Made by a program: the position numbers and the translations under genes
Shown: in pieces, positions 49,367 to 61,676 of the stretch
Numbering within the stretch: the stretch's first letter is position 1
Layout: each line of letters starts with the position of its first letter
The notes under the pieces: model-generated
The model's input: only the letters and a program-made list of their open reading frames with translations
Told to the model about the DNA's origin: nothing
Databases searched by the model: none
DNA from: Eucalyptus grandis
Lineage: Eukaryota > Streptophyta > Magnoliopsida > Myrtales > Myrtaceae
Direction: 5' to 3'
Length of the DNA stretch: 64,000 nt
NCBI RefSeq assembly: GCF_016545825.1
Contig: NC_052622.1
Location: forward strand, 10,421,001-10,485,000

Positions 49367-52300
49367 CTTATAAGCAAGCTCTTTACATCCTAAATACAGC
49401 TTCATCAGAAGGATCAACATCCTCTGGCAATGCTATGCATTCCCACCACCTAAATGCAATTATTGGTCAGGAGTAAGTTCACCTGTTTGACAAATAAATC
49501 TTGAATAGGTAAGGGCATATGAAAGTCATCCATAACATGAGCCGTGTCCTTCATATAACTAAGAAAAATTTCTTTGGACTTCCTATACCTTAATATAGTG
49601 TATGTAATTGCCTGGAAAATGACAACTAATCTATTAGCTATCCGCACCAACATTATTAAACATGTGCAGTAGAGATCCTCTGTGAAAGAAAATCAAGGAA
49701 ACATACCTATAATCTTATTATAAAGAGACGATATATACTTTACCTCGTGCACGGTATACTAACTACCAACCGAGAATTTAAAAGTCCAGGTACATGGTCA
49801 TATTCTGTGATCCACTTGCTCTGTGATAAAAAAAAAAAAAAAAAAAAAGCATGACAATATAATAATTCATGCATACTGCAACACCACCTAGCATTTTCTC
49901 ACCAGGTGAGTCACCCAGATAGACATAAATTGACAATGCCGAACTAAATTAGGCTGATATTGAAAGGGCTAGTAGAACACCTAGAGGGGGGTGAATAGGT
50001 ATGAAAATAGATTTTTATAAAATGCAGTAAAAATACTTTACTTTTAAACTGAGTCTAATTGATTACAGATTTTGCAGAAGGATTCAGACTTTAACAACTA
50101 TTTCAAAACACAGAAGTATGTCGCAGAAAATAAAGTAAAGGAGTTCGGGGAAGAGAAAAATAAACACAAGATTTATAGTGATTCGGTTTAAATCAAGTCT
50201 ATGTCCACTCTTCCACGTTGACAGTCTTCTAGCTGGTTTCCACTATGAATCGAAAGAGAATGTTACAAGCTTACAGCCCTATGATCTCGACTTTTCAGTG
50301 AGGTGATTCTACTACTCCCACAAAATCAATCTTTAGAGTCTCTCTTTCGAATACAATTTTAAGCACTAAATTATGAAGGATAAGTGATTTGAAAGCTTCA
50401 AACTTTGGAATTTTCTTTCACACTCTCCTCGAATAACTTGAAAAACCTCCTTAAATACTCCTCCATGCCTTCTCAACCGTTGGCACTTTCTAGAGAAATT
50501 CTTCCAATCAATCCATTGGACAAAATCAATCAAGGAGATCTCAAGCCGTTTGAAGATTGAGATGAAAGCCCGTCAGATTGATCGCCCATACAATCAGGAT
50601 CTTGGTTTCCATAAGTAAATTCTTTCCAAATAAGCTTGCCTTCCAAAATGATTTGTTTTTTCCAAATTGATTCCAATTAAGATAACCAATATGATCAATG
50701 ATATTTCAAACCAGAAAGCCTGATATATCTTGTACGTACTGAAATCTTGAAAGAAGAAAAATAATCCTGAGTCTAATTAAGTCTTCATTCTTGCGTTCAA
50801 TCTGGAACTTGTCAGAGTGGGCAGACTTTGGGCAGACTGATGTAAGATAGACTTTGACACCAAAGTCTGGCAATCTTCAAAATATAACTTAGATAAGTTT
50901 TGTTAGCTTTAAAACATCATAGGAGTTTTCTCTAATAGATATTTATTTCCCCACAGCACATAATCTTGTAACAAGACCTCAGATAAAGCATGACATGCGA
51001 AATTCAGTGCCTCACTTACCCACCTACATTTCCCAACCAGGAAGGGCAATTTGGCAAATGGTACATAATAAATCATTAACATCAATAGTCAATATCATTG
51101 TTTTGCTAGTTCATATAGTCCAACCATGATTATCCACCCAATTCCTCCTTTACCAATCCCTAACAGATATAACAAGTAGTTGAGTGACATGCTATTTCAT
51201 AAGATGAAATCAGAGTCAATCTCGAAATGTGCCCACCATTAAGATATGACTAAGTGTCAAAGGAAAAACCTGCAGCAGCAAAACCTTTTTTTTTTTTTTT
51301 TTTGCTAGAATAACAAATTCATAGGAAGAGGAATAAGAAACATGGAAACTATTTACAGAAGAGACGTACTTTGGCTGCCAGAGTGAAAATATCATTTGTT
51401 TCTGCAGTGAAAAGAAACAATGAAGAAGGATCAATAGAAGTAGACAACAAACTAGAAAAATGAAACCTACCAACACTACAGATTAAGAGCTTTACCGTTA
51501 GCATGTTGTATGAATTGGAGAAAAGCCTTTGTGCAAATCGCTTCTGACTTCCCTCCAATGCACAGTAAAGAATGAAATGAATTCCAGTTGGCATCTGCAC
51601 ACACTTTGCTAAAGAGGATTGTTAAGATTACTAAATGACCTATTCCACAGAGTAGCCCCATAAAACAAATACTTACAGCAAGCTTTATACGCCCGTAAGA
51701 AAATAGCATCTGAATATGTGACTCAAAAACATAATGGCAATACTGCTAATACACATCAGAACTCACTTGTTGAATTCAATTTCCAGATTTGCAATTCAAA
51801 ACTTTTGGTGCCAGGACTAAGCAGAGCACCTTCTCCTGTATTTATGTCTTGGAAAGTAGCCTCATTGAGCATAAATTAACAAAGTACCATCGAAAACAAA
51901 AGGTAATGCAAACATCAAGAAGATTTCTTTCAATGCTCATGCTTTTGGTCCTTTTCAAACTATTACAATTTGCTTCCAAGCAGGAAAATAGTGAGACCTA
52001 AATCTCAGGGAAAAAAGTATATCAAAACCCCCATACCTGCAATAGTAAGCTCCTTGACATCCCCCTGAGCATGGATTAACTGGGGGCGCAGAAAATTTGT
52101 CTGAGCATGGCAATACCATTTCACCATTCCTCTATGATTCAACGATTTCCTTGGGCAGAGGAATTTTTGCTCTCTTGCTTCCATGAGTCAGATGCACCAT
52201 GATCATTTGAAACGTCGGAGCATGAACCGGTATCACATCCATGGCTTGAAGAGAGACCTAAATCCTGAAAAACAATCTTCTTCCAAATTGAAGTTCTAAT

Positions 52301-52508
52301 GTCCCAATAAAGCGAAAACAGAAGCTACAGACTAGTGCACTAAAAAAAGAATGTCAAGTGTTAGACTTGCGCATGATCAAAGGTCCTGACAAGTGCTCAT
52401 TTGGGATCCATGCCAGCAAAACCTTATTTGGGGGATGTTGACACCCAAAAAACATTTTATCCCTTAACAGAAGCTCCCCATCTTTAAACTCCACATCCGC
52501 ACGAACAC
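49367..52508 (-). pseudogene. ATXR2/SDG36-like SET gene, N-terminal to middle copy 4
   Basis: Exons right to left: about 52380-52508 (VRADVEFKDGELLLRDKM, GCQHPPNKV, the start of the SET domain), 52037-52264 (SDVSNDHGASDSWKQESK; then in another frame IPLPKEIVES, stop, RNGEMVLPCSDKF; GGCQGAYYC), 51496-51608 (CADANWNSFHSLLCIGGKS, the MYND-like finger), 51370-51401 (ETNDIFTLAAK), 49611 leftward (AITYTILRYRKSK), 49367-49449 (WWECIALPEDVDPSDEAVFR then a 5-bp deletion). The order and wording are those of ATXR2. It carries a frameshift, a stop, a deletion and a solo LTR, and no SET C-terminal exons follow on the left. Confidence 0.85.
49961..50937 (-). repeat. Solo Sirevirus-type LTR (977 bp), TSD GATAT
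   Basis: Same family as 995-1915 and 35389-36281 (minus-strand end CACCCCCCTCTAGGTGTTC). GATAT lies at 49956-49960 and 50938-50942. The paralogous empty site is at about 34450-34455. It is more decayed than the other copies: its first bases are TATTAG for TGTTGG. Confidence 0.9.
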
Positions 52509-53649
52509 CTGGAAACAATAATCCAACAGAGTCTCGATGTTAGAAAGGCAGACTGCAGAAGCCTCTGTGCAGGAGACCCTTCATCGCATTAACCATGCAA
52601 AAAACAATTTAATTCGACAGTGCATGAAATTTTTTTGAACTTGAGCTCATTTTGCCTTATCAGGAACTACATAATGAAAATGGAGAAACAACATAATGTA
52701 AAGTGATAGCAAGTGGCACCGCACAAGAGGTTATCATAGAGTAAATTATGAGCCTAGAATGGACAATCCTAATTAGGCCGAACAATGAATACACTTTCTC
52801 TCGTCACTACAGAAAACAAGAGTACACATAGATTTCTTTTTTTATTTCCCTCCTCATGCGCTAGGAAGCATCTCGCATTTCTTGGTGTAGACTTTTAAGT
52901 AAAGTCTGCAGCTTTCAGATCAATGTCATTTGTTGGCACAATTCATCTCTTTCCATTGGCACTCATGCACTTGCAAATTTCTCAGGCGAACTATCGATGA
53001 AAATGGATGACAAGTTAAACACGTCACCAACAACCCAACTAATTTCACAACAGCAGCTTGTCATCCTCGGGAACAGCAACTACCTCTAAACGATTAAAAG
53101 TCGCAAAGTGTAGCCGCCATCTTGTTTCACATTAAGGCGGCAGCACTCCGGCGAGGCCAAAAGTCGGAAGAAAAAGCAGAGGGGAAATGCCAAAAAATCT
53201 ACTGAACGGGAGTGTACTGAACGGTGGGATAAACCCCATGCAGCGAACGACCTACCGTCGTCCCTCGATACTCTAAAGTCTCCTATGATTCCAACTGCCG
53301 AACTTCGGAGAGAATACATCTCGCCCCACGACGCGCAAAAACGCGCATTCGCATCACGAAGATGCTTCGTGCGAATGAACGCTGCCACATTTTGTGGGAG
53401 GCAACCGAACAGATCATCAAGCCCAAATGCAAGAACCCGAATCTCCAATTCTCATTTCCGATTCCCTTCATTTTCCTCTCCCCGAACATTCATCAGAATT
53501 CATTCCGAATCCCAAAATTTAGAGCTCGAAGAAGAGGGCCAGGAGACGACGGAGGGAAGAGGGAAAAATGTGTTTGGTGGATATTATTATTATTATTATT
53601 ATTATTTTTACTTTTTGGGAGATAATCACCTCTCGAAACAATAAATTTT
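52509..53649. other. Upstream region of ATXR2-like copy 4
   Basis: Expected to hold the first exon and promoter of that gene, but I could not recognise a first exon. 53086-53489 has overlapping ORFs on both strands (up to 120 codons) without motifs. A TTA/ATT trinucleotide run lies at 53582-53608. Confidence 0.4.
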
Positions 53650-54050
53650 CCTGCCACTATCGCTCTAACACCTCGTGCTCACCGTCTCGGGTGAGTGCTG
53701 CAGACCCGAAGACGAGCGAAACCAGAGAGAGAGAAAGGAGCGAGAGATCAGAGAGCTTTGGTGCTTCGTCTAGAGTTTTTCTTACTTTAAGATAAAAATG
53801 ATCAAAAGTTGGAATTTCAATAAAAAAAAAAACGTCTGTGAGGGCAACAAAGGCAATTAAAAAAACCAATTAATTCTTTTTTTCTTTTTTTCAAAGCCAA
53901 TCGGCAGCTCAAAATTATTGCTCTCCTAGCTGATGTCTCCAATCGCACGTGAATGGTTCTGTATTTTCCGACATGAGACTAGATAATTTTCCCTTGCACC
54001 GTCGCATGAATGGGGTGAAATTCCTAGCCCGTTGATTTGAAACAGAGAAG
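53650..54050. repeat. Duplicated segment, paired with 61950-62640
   Basis: Shares GGTGAGTG.TGC, AGGAGCGAGAGA, TTTTGCTCTCCTA-like and ATGTATTTTCCCAC-like blocks with the region upstream of TNL-C. Here it lies upstream of the ATXR2-like copy instead, marking a duplication breakpoint. Confidence 0.6.
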
Positions 54051-56081
54051 TTATTGCATGGTCCATGCATCACTTTGACCGAGACCTTTTGAATTATTAA
54101 TTACGTGAATCTGACGTATGACCTATATAATCGAAAGTCTAAATGGACTCGATTACTTGATTTAAATACCGACATTTATTCTTACAAAACAAGTCTATCG
54201 AAGTTTTTGTTGGGGAAAAGCATATTCTACTTGTGGCGAAAAAGAGATGCCCACAAAGGATGGTAAAAAGCATCAACGGTAGAGATTTTCATAACTATTC
54301 TGCTTCTCAGATGAAGAGTAATCAGTATGGCGATTTTCACTATTAAAACTAGTATTCAAGTTATGCTACCAGAGAAGAGTGCTTGTTGCATATAGAGAAT
54401 TGTACGGAAGTGGCAGATTATAACTGGAACTTTATGTTTTTCAGGTCTGGGCTGGACATCGAGACATTATGTTGCACTGTTAGGTTGGAGCTTGGAATTG
54501 GGACATCGTGTTTTTAAAGTTGCTTCTGTTGTGTGGTCAAAGGTGTGGCCGCTCATTTTGGCCGAAGAACGAGCTGTACCGGAATTTCTAAGATACATTG
54601 GTGTACCGTAACCTCACTATAGTTTACGACTGTTTTACAATTGTTTGCGACGGCTCATCTCAATATCGTAAAACAAAGTTTCCATTGCGTCATGACAGAT
54701 TTGTACTTAATTACAATGATATGCCATAATTTTGTATGGGACACCTAAAAGATTATAGAATTGCCCGACTGGACAAAAGCGAAAATAAAGAGGAAAGTGA
54801 GTGCTTGTGTGCGAGATACAACGAGCGAGAGGAAGAGAAGAAAGTGAGGCCAGCGGTTTTCATGAAAAAATTAGAGAGCAATTTCAAACCCAATTTTCAT
54901 GAAAGTCTCTCCTTTACTAAAATAATAGGATATTTTATAATTACTCCTATTTCGTGCCATTAGAGTTGCATATAGGTTGCATTACATTTAAATTATAACA
55001 TAGCATATATGTCACTTAGAAATGATATATAGTTCACGCATTGCAGCATTGTGTGCTTCCTAGTTAACACTTCGCAGAGCACTTGTTGCATTGGACATAA
55101 TGGAGCCCTACTTTTGATTTGCTTAGCATATGGAGGTTCTCTCATTTCTTTGAGCAATATATTAATTGCTTTTGATTATTGGTTGTTGAATTTTTTATTG
55201 TACATCAACACGACCACCCATTACATGTTAGTGGCTTAGGCTTTACAATTAACCAAGATTGCTAGTAAATTTTTTTTGAAATAAAGAGAAAATGTACCGA
55301 AAGGCGCATTAAATTAATCTAACGTGATCAAGTTTCTGTATCCATATATTTCTAGTTCACAAAAATAAAGCGTTCTCCTACACTTTATGTGGATTTTTGG
55401 TCGACCTATAATAAATTAATAGAGACTCCTAATTGAATTGATTTGCATGTCAAATTGAATAAAATCGAAAACCCCAACTTGCAATTGATAGGTCTTGGGA
55501 AAATCCGTGTTAAGTCTTAAGCTTAGTAATCCATTAATTTTTCTATGTGTAGTTTACCTCTAGGAAGATTGCAACATTAATTAATACTAAATGTTGCATG
55601 ATGCATGTATCACTGTCAAATTTTGTAAAACCACAGTTTTTAACTATATAAAAAAATTGAATGAGCTAGGCAAAGGCCTAGTTTAATTTAAATACTTTAT
55701 TATTCTTACTCACATGTAGGTCGGACTTTACCCTAAGGTTAAAATATTAAAATATATTATAGAGGATGCAAATGGGGCTGGTACTCTACTACCATGTAAA
55801 ATTTTATGGGACAACATCTAACTGTCTTAAAAATTTAAGCTATTAAAGAGAAATAGTGATTAATTCAAGTACTTTAACAATTAAGATTGATTTAAGGCAA
55901 TAGGAAAGCTAATGTAGAATTAGCCAAATACACCAATGCGAATATGTATTTATTTCCTGCAAAACATAAATAATATCAAATGATCAACTGAAACTAGTGA
56001 TTGAAAAAATATATATATATGAAACTAGTGATTGGGAGGATGTGGCACCTGTCCCACATTTTGTTGTAGCCAAGTAATCAG
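54051..56081. other. Intergenic DNA
   Basis: 54400-54920 pairs with 43990-44460. About 55290-55560 resembles 12790-13080. The ORFs at 54736-54963 and 55051-55239 are short and featureless. No gene is supported. Confidence 0.4.
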
Positions 56082-56681
56082 TCATTCATTCACTGGCCAG
56101 CGGAGGTCCAGCAGCCATTCTCTCCTCTTTCGAGTCATCCAGAAGAAACGTCTCAGAAGACGGACGAGTCTGGAGTGGATCCGAAAGAAGGGCGCGAACT
56201 TAGAAAATCTAGCACCAAATTTTAGGAGGACAAAGAGACTGAGTCCCGAACAATATGCGGTTGCGGCAAGCCAAGGGCAGTTTTCAAGGATAAAGATGAC
56301 AAGAACTAAGACAGGGATACTCATCGCCAGGAGTATACTTTTTCCCAGCCGCATTGTAAGCTCTGATGCGACTATTGCCTTGTGGTGGCCACTTTTCTCT
56401 GCCAATAGGAAGTGGATGGACGCAATCACAGTGCAGATCAACGCCGTGATTTGGCAAGTTACAAAGACCGGTAACATTCTCATAAACAGGATCTCGACCA
56501 TGACCAAGTCTTCTTTGAAGGCCATGTTCCCACCGTTAAATAGTGCGAAGGTCGTGAATACAAGTGCGAAATTCGCAGCAACCATATAGCCTGCCGTCAC
56601 CATAGAGATTGTGATCTGCTTCTGTAAAGTATTGATCCATTTTAATGAACTTTTTAGATTAGGTCCACATAATTCCAGCAC
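56082..56681 (-). CDS. Four-membrane-segment protein, function unknown
   Basis: A 199-codon ORF with four hydrophobic segments: ISMVTAGYMVAANFALVF (about residues 25-45), LPVFVTCQITALICTVIA (70-95), LLAMSIPVLVLVIFILE (125-142) and TAYCSGLSLFVLLKF (150-170), then a basic tail (FRIHSRLVRLLRRFFW). The layout and second segment faintly recall the PGG membrane domain of ACD6-like ankyrin proteins, but the PGG motif and ankyrin repeats are not seen. It lies 312 bp beyond the last TNL-C exon on the same strand, so it could be a separate gene or a fused C-terminal exon. No close copy follows TNL-A or TNL-B within the window. Confidence 0.45.
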   Translation of the reverse strand: MLELCGPNLKSSLKWINTLQKQITISMVTAGYMVAANFALVFTTFALFNGGNMAFKEDLVMVEILFMRMLPVFVTCQITALICTVIASIHFLLAEKSGHHKAIVASELTMRLGKSILLAMSIPVLVLVIFILENCPWLAATAYCSGLSLFVLLKFGARFSKFAPFFRIHSRLVRLLRRFFWMTRKRREWLLDLRWPVNE

Positions 56682-56993
56682 GTCTTGTACGATTTAATAT
56701 GAGTGGCCAATGAATGGCCAGCGAACAATGTTCAGAGATATTTGATAAGGAATATCGGTCAAAGAAGGCCTATAAATAGGCTGTAGTGGTGACAGAAGCA
56801 GAAGCTGAAGACACACACACACAGAGCCGAAGACCCAAGATTCGATTTCCTTTTGCACCACGTCTATTATTAAGTGCGCTTTATCTCAGGCTTCCGGCCT
56901 TCGTACGAAGGAAAAAAGAAGAAATCGTTGCCACATCGACTCTTAGACATATAGTCGTGTAGGAAGGAATAAAATAGGGTTATTCGCACTTAC
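56682..56993. other. Spacer between TNL-C tail and the membrane ORF
   Basis: Contains a symmetrical CCTATAAATAGG (56769-56780), which would be a good TATA box on the plus strand, and an AC run (about 56811-56822). No coding sequence. Confidence 0.4.
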
Positions 56994-59900
56994 CTTTGCA
57001 TCGATTATGTCGAGAAACCAGGGAGTCGCTGAAAAGTAAGACAGAATTTCCTCCTCATATCCACTCTGCTTCGATTTTCCCTGATCATGCATCCATAGTT
57101 TGCCATGATTAAGAATCTTGATCAAAGGTTTCCGTATATAAAATAGGGTTAGTCACACTTACCTTTCCATTGATTCTGGAAAACAGCCATATGTCGTAAA
57201 TCTTGATAATCTCTTCAGTAATAAATTCCCCTGCAAAATCTCTTACCAGATCATGCATCCAGATTCTGCCCTGATCAGTAATCTTGATCAAAGACTTATT
57301 GACAAGGGCGTCAATTTCAACTTTTGGGAAATCGGCACACCCTTCCTGTATATAAACTGCTTCAGTTTTTTTCTTGATAAGAAAGGACCTTGCAATGTGC
57401 AGAAAAAAAAATTTCTCCCCATCTTTAAGTCCCTCATGTATTAACATTAACTTCTGTTGGATTTTCTCGAGAGACACTCCCATCAAATTTTTTGGTGCGC
57501 TTTTCCAATCTGCTTGAAGTCTTATACAGTTGAAGCAATCCTCAATACCTTCCAAGGAAAGGCAGTCCCCCATCAGTTGGGTTCTTATCTTACTACTGTT
57601 TAATCGTAATGTCAGATCTCTGAAGTTATAAATCGAATGAGGTAGTTCCTCGATGGTTGTCCCAGATAGATCCAACTCAGTCAATGACTTCAACTCCCCA
57701 ATAGCATCCGGCAGCAAATTTAGACTCGTACAATTCGCCAAACTTAAGTACTCAAGATCCACTAGCCCTTTGATTGTGCTCGGAAGTTCAACTATTCCCG
57801 TATCCTCCACTACTAGCCTTGACAAAAGTCTTAGATTGCCGATTGAGTCCGGCAAATAACAAATGCTAAAACCCTGGATCAAGATGACCTGTCTCAGGGC
57901 ATTTAGATAACCAATTTGCCAGGGCAACCCTCTAAGAAGCGGACACCATTTGATCTTCAAGTAAATCAACCTCTCTAGATTTCCAATTGAGTGATCAATT
58001 TGTACCAAATTTGAAAGATCTTCTAGAACCAATCTCTCCAAACTCATAAATTCTGAAAAACAAGGTGTTTCGATTAAAGATTTCGACCTTGCTATTTTCA
58101 AAACTTTCAGTTTACTTGCCACCTACATGACAGCAACCAACTTAATCCTATCAGGATTTAGTATGCATTGCAAAACAAGTGCATGTCATCATATATTCAT
58201 ATAATTATTTGAAAGATTGAATGAATCAGGTGAAATTATACCATGATATCGACCCATCCTCTCCATTTGTCTATGCTGATATCGCCTGAAAGCTTAAGAA
58301 TGACTAAGTGATTCAACACAAACTTTTTTGCTTGAAGCTCTGCAGGACAATTTTGCCAACAAAGCCATCTTAGCTTCGGCAAAATATCCTCAAAATTGCC
58401 AGCAAAGTTTCCTCCATCCAATTTTAGAAACCTCGCGTTTGTGAGATCCGCAAAATATTTGCGAGTAAAATTGTCTCCCTTCCTCCGTGGTGTGAGCCCT
58501 ACCGCATTCTCTATTCCCTGATAAAAAATATAATATTGAAGTGTGTCCCTTGATTTGAGTAATGAGTGAGGATCCATTAATTGTCAACTATAATATTGAT
58601 TTCTATAAAATTTGATATTTCTTTATCACTTGAAAATGGGCATATCTGATGATTGTATTTATGCTTTTGCATGGAAATATATACTATTTCTTTGAACTAA
58701 TATTTCTGATTATATATTACACATTTAGAATATAATAAAGTCTGTATTCGATTCTTTGATAGTGATGTTTGATAGCTAGTAATCCACTGAATGACCTATT
58801 TTCAGATTTGCTGAAGTTGAGTAGAATCGAGGAATTTTTTAGGTTAATTTTATCAGAGTGCATAGCAAAAGCAGATGATAAACTTTCATGATCATAAGTT
58901 TAGCAGTGAATTTTGATGGAGTTGATGTTTGTAGACTTTGGTGCAAAAGAATAATTTGCTCGTATAATTTGAGGTTTAAAGGATTGTGTATTCAACATTT
59001 ACAGTTTAAGTCGTCAACTAGCAATTTCAAGTTTGGATTCAAGAATTATGAAATTCACGGTGTCACATTAACTCAATAGAGGGTTAAAGGAAATGTGACC
59101 CCACTTACTAAATTTCTAGCAAACTTTTGGAAAGAGAATTCATTTAATTTCATCAGACATTACTAATTACTAATGTAACCTTTTAAAAAAGTACTTTTTT
59201 ATAATATCCTTGAGTTCCACCTTTTTGACAAAACCTTAGACAGCTTTTTGTTTTGTTTGAATGTGAATTATCAAGATAGAACAAGATAGATTTTGCTAAT
59301 TTATATAAATAAGAAAAAGCCTCATCATATATGAATTGAAAAAAATAGTAAAGTGAAGATAGATTGGATAGGTATGATTATGTAATGGTTCAAATGGTCT
59401 TTAAAAAAAAAGGTCTTTTAAACCCAATTTCTATTATTTTCAGATACTTTTATCTAACTAAAAATAAGCGAAAATGGGTGCACTATTTATTGGTGAAAAA
59501 AATCAGATAATTACCAAATTGCTCACTTAACGAAAAACATAGTCAATTTCCAGGTTTCCCTATAGCAATAAATGAAGAAGGTAATCTGAACAAGAGATCA
59601 ACTCTTATATGCGTAGTAACGTAGGAAGGAATAAAATAGGGCTGTTCATACTTACCTTTTCATGGGCTGTCTCAAGACACCAACTTCTGCTTTGATCTGC
59701 AATCTCTTGACGAACAATTTCCCTTCCGACATTTCTCAAAAGATTATGCATCCATATGATATCACGGTCAACAATCTTGATCAAGGACTTGTTGATAAGG
59801 ACGTCAATTGTGACTTCCGGGTGATAGCCACAAGCTTCCCACATATACATTGGTAAAGTTTTTTTCTTATTAACAAAGAAACATGCAATGTCCAGATAGA

Positions 59901-61676
59901 TTTGTTGTGCACAATCATCAAGTGTATCATAACTTATCTTTAACCTCTGTAAAACTTCTGTATGAGGTATGTCCTTCAACTTCTTCACCATGCTTATCCA
60001 CTTCGCTCGATCTTGATCTTGGTCACGGAACTGTGAACCCATCACCTCAAGAGCCAATGGAAGTCCTCCGGTGAGTTCAACGACTTCTTTTGAAAGATCA
60101 TATAAATTAGGTGGAGCTAAATCTGTGTTGAAAGCAAGCTTGTTGAAAAGTTGAAGAGCATGATCCAAATGCATTGTCTTCATTTCGTACAGAATAATGT
60201 GTAGAACTTGTTGAGATAGTTTCCTCAAATCCTTCCACCTTGATCATAGAAAAAACGCTCTTATTCCTGGTTGTTATGATGATCCTACTCCCCGGACCAC
60301 ACAAAGTACAATACTTTGCTAGTTGCATAGATTGATCATTTTCATCTGTGCCATCAAAAACAAGCAAGACTCGTTTGCTAGGTAACATTCTTCTGATCAC
60401 ATTGTTCCCTTCCTCAGAGTCAAAGGTTTTAGGAAGTAAGAAATGGAAAAGATCCACCACTAATTTTTTCTGAAGTTTTACAAGGCTGTGGTGTTGGATG
60501 TCTAAAAGGAATGAGTGATTTTCAAATTGAGGAGAGAGTTCAGTGAAGACTGCTTTGGCAAGAGTTGTCTTTCCCATGCCACCTGTCCCATGGATTATGA
60601 CAGATCGTACTTCACTAGTATTATCACAATTTAACAGTCTCTTTATGTCTTCTACACGATCATCAATTCCAACTAGATGGGCTGGCAAATCTCTTTTTGT
60701 TGTATTGATCTTCTGCAATACCTCCTTAACAATATCCTCGATGACCTCACCTTGCCTGCCATATTCACAAGATCATTGCACATGAGACTATACGTAAGTA
60801 AGTAGAACTTCAAATAGAAGCGAATAATTTATCATTAGCATGCGGACCTGTATTTTCCACGTGGTAATCACAGTGTATGTACATAAATCGCTCTTAAGAC
60901 ACGTACTGAATAAGGCTTCTCTTACAAGGGTGGCAAGTATTGCCCCTAAAGAATTCATCTAGACAGTTTGAATAAGATATGCGTTTTGTTTGAACCAATC
61001 ACTAGAGTTTCCCCTGAGGAGTTTATCAGCATGTAGACAGTCTAATACACATCCTAATAGCAGAAAATGATGTATACAAACCCGTGTGCTTGGGGGTGCT
61101 CCTCTTCCAATAAACGACCGGAAGGGACAATAAATGAATAGATAGATAGATAAACGAAGGAGGTGTCAGTACCTTTGATCTTTTATATGCCACCCCTTGA
61201 TTCTAGCCACCGAGGTCAAAGCCTCCTTCCAATCAGTGCAGCCGGGGTCCTCCTCATGCTCGGTTAGGGCGCTTTTGTACAACTCCGTTTCAAGCTTAAC
61301 ATCCTCTGGGTCCACATCGTAAAAGATGGGTAGTATTTGTTTCGATGGGTAAGATGGGTAGTATTTGTTTCGATGGGTGTTTGCCATGGCCGTCCACCAT
61401 GTATTTCAGCTCTCGGAGGCACCACCTACTCGAAGCATAGTTTTTAGAGAAAATAGGAATGTATATTTGGGAGCTTTCTACTGCTCGCAAGATCTTCGAG
61501 ATCTTTTCTCCCGGCGGTAACTCTTCATCATCCCTAAAAACGCGGATTCCCCTGTTTTTCATGAACACATAGAGGAAATCTGCGAATGTGCTGCGAGTGT
61601 CGGGTCCTCGAAAGGACAAGAACACGTCGTAGTCATTACCGGTTGCAGTTCCTGACTTGGCCTCTTCTCTCGCCAT
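56994..61676 (-). pseudogene. TNL-C: TIR-NB-LRR gene with frameshifts and duplicated winged-helix tail
   Basis: Exons: TIR 61173-61676, NB-ARC 59656-60755, LRR lead 58242-58517, LRR plus extra segment 57163-58122, tail exon 56994 to about 57125. The TIR opens YDVFLSFRGPDTRSTF but a 28-bp tandem duplication (61323-61378) shifts its frame. NB-ARC has an intact P-loop (GTGGMGKTTLA), kinase-2 altered to VFDGTD, a 2-bp deletion near 60205-60225, then GLPLA and MHN. After seven or so LRRs, exon 4 runs on in frame into a second winged-helix segment (KIQQKLMLIHEGL, KSLIKI.DQGRIWMHD), and the tail exon gives a third partial copy (IKILNHGKLWMHDQG). All splice phases fit. Intron 2 and the upstream DNA match TNL-A. 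Confidence 0.85.
61323..61378. repeat. 28-bp tandem duplication in the TIR exon
   Basis: Two exact units (61323-61350, 61351-61378) starting AAGATGGGTAGTATTTG. TNL-A and TNL-B have one. The extra 28 bases shift the frame by one after the ILPI motif. Confidence 0.95.

Noticed and set aside
53086..53644. ORFs of 68-120 codons as a first exon of the ATXR2-like copy
   Set aside because: None of the frames resembles an ATXR2 N-terminus; I could not support a start.
56032..56589. 185-codon plus-strand ORF
   Set aside because: It is antisense to the four-membrane-segment ORF and has no coherent features of its own.
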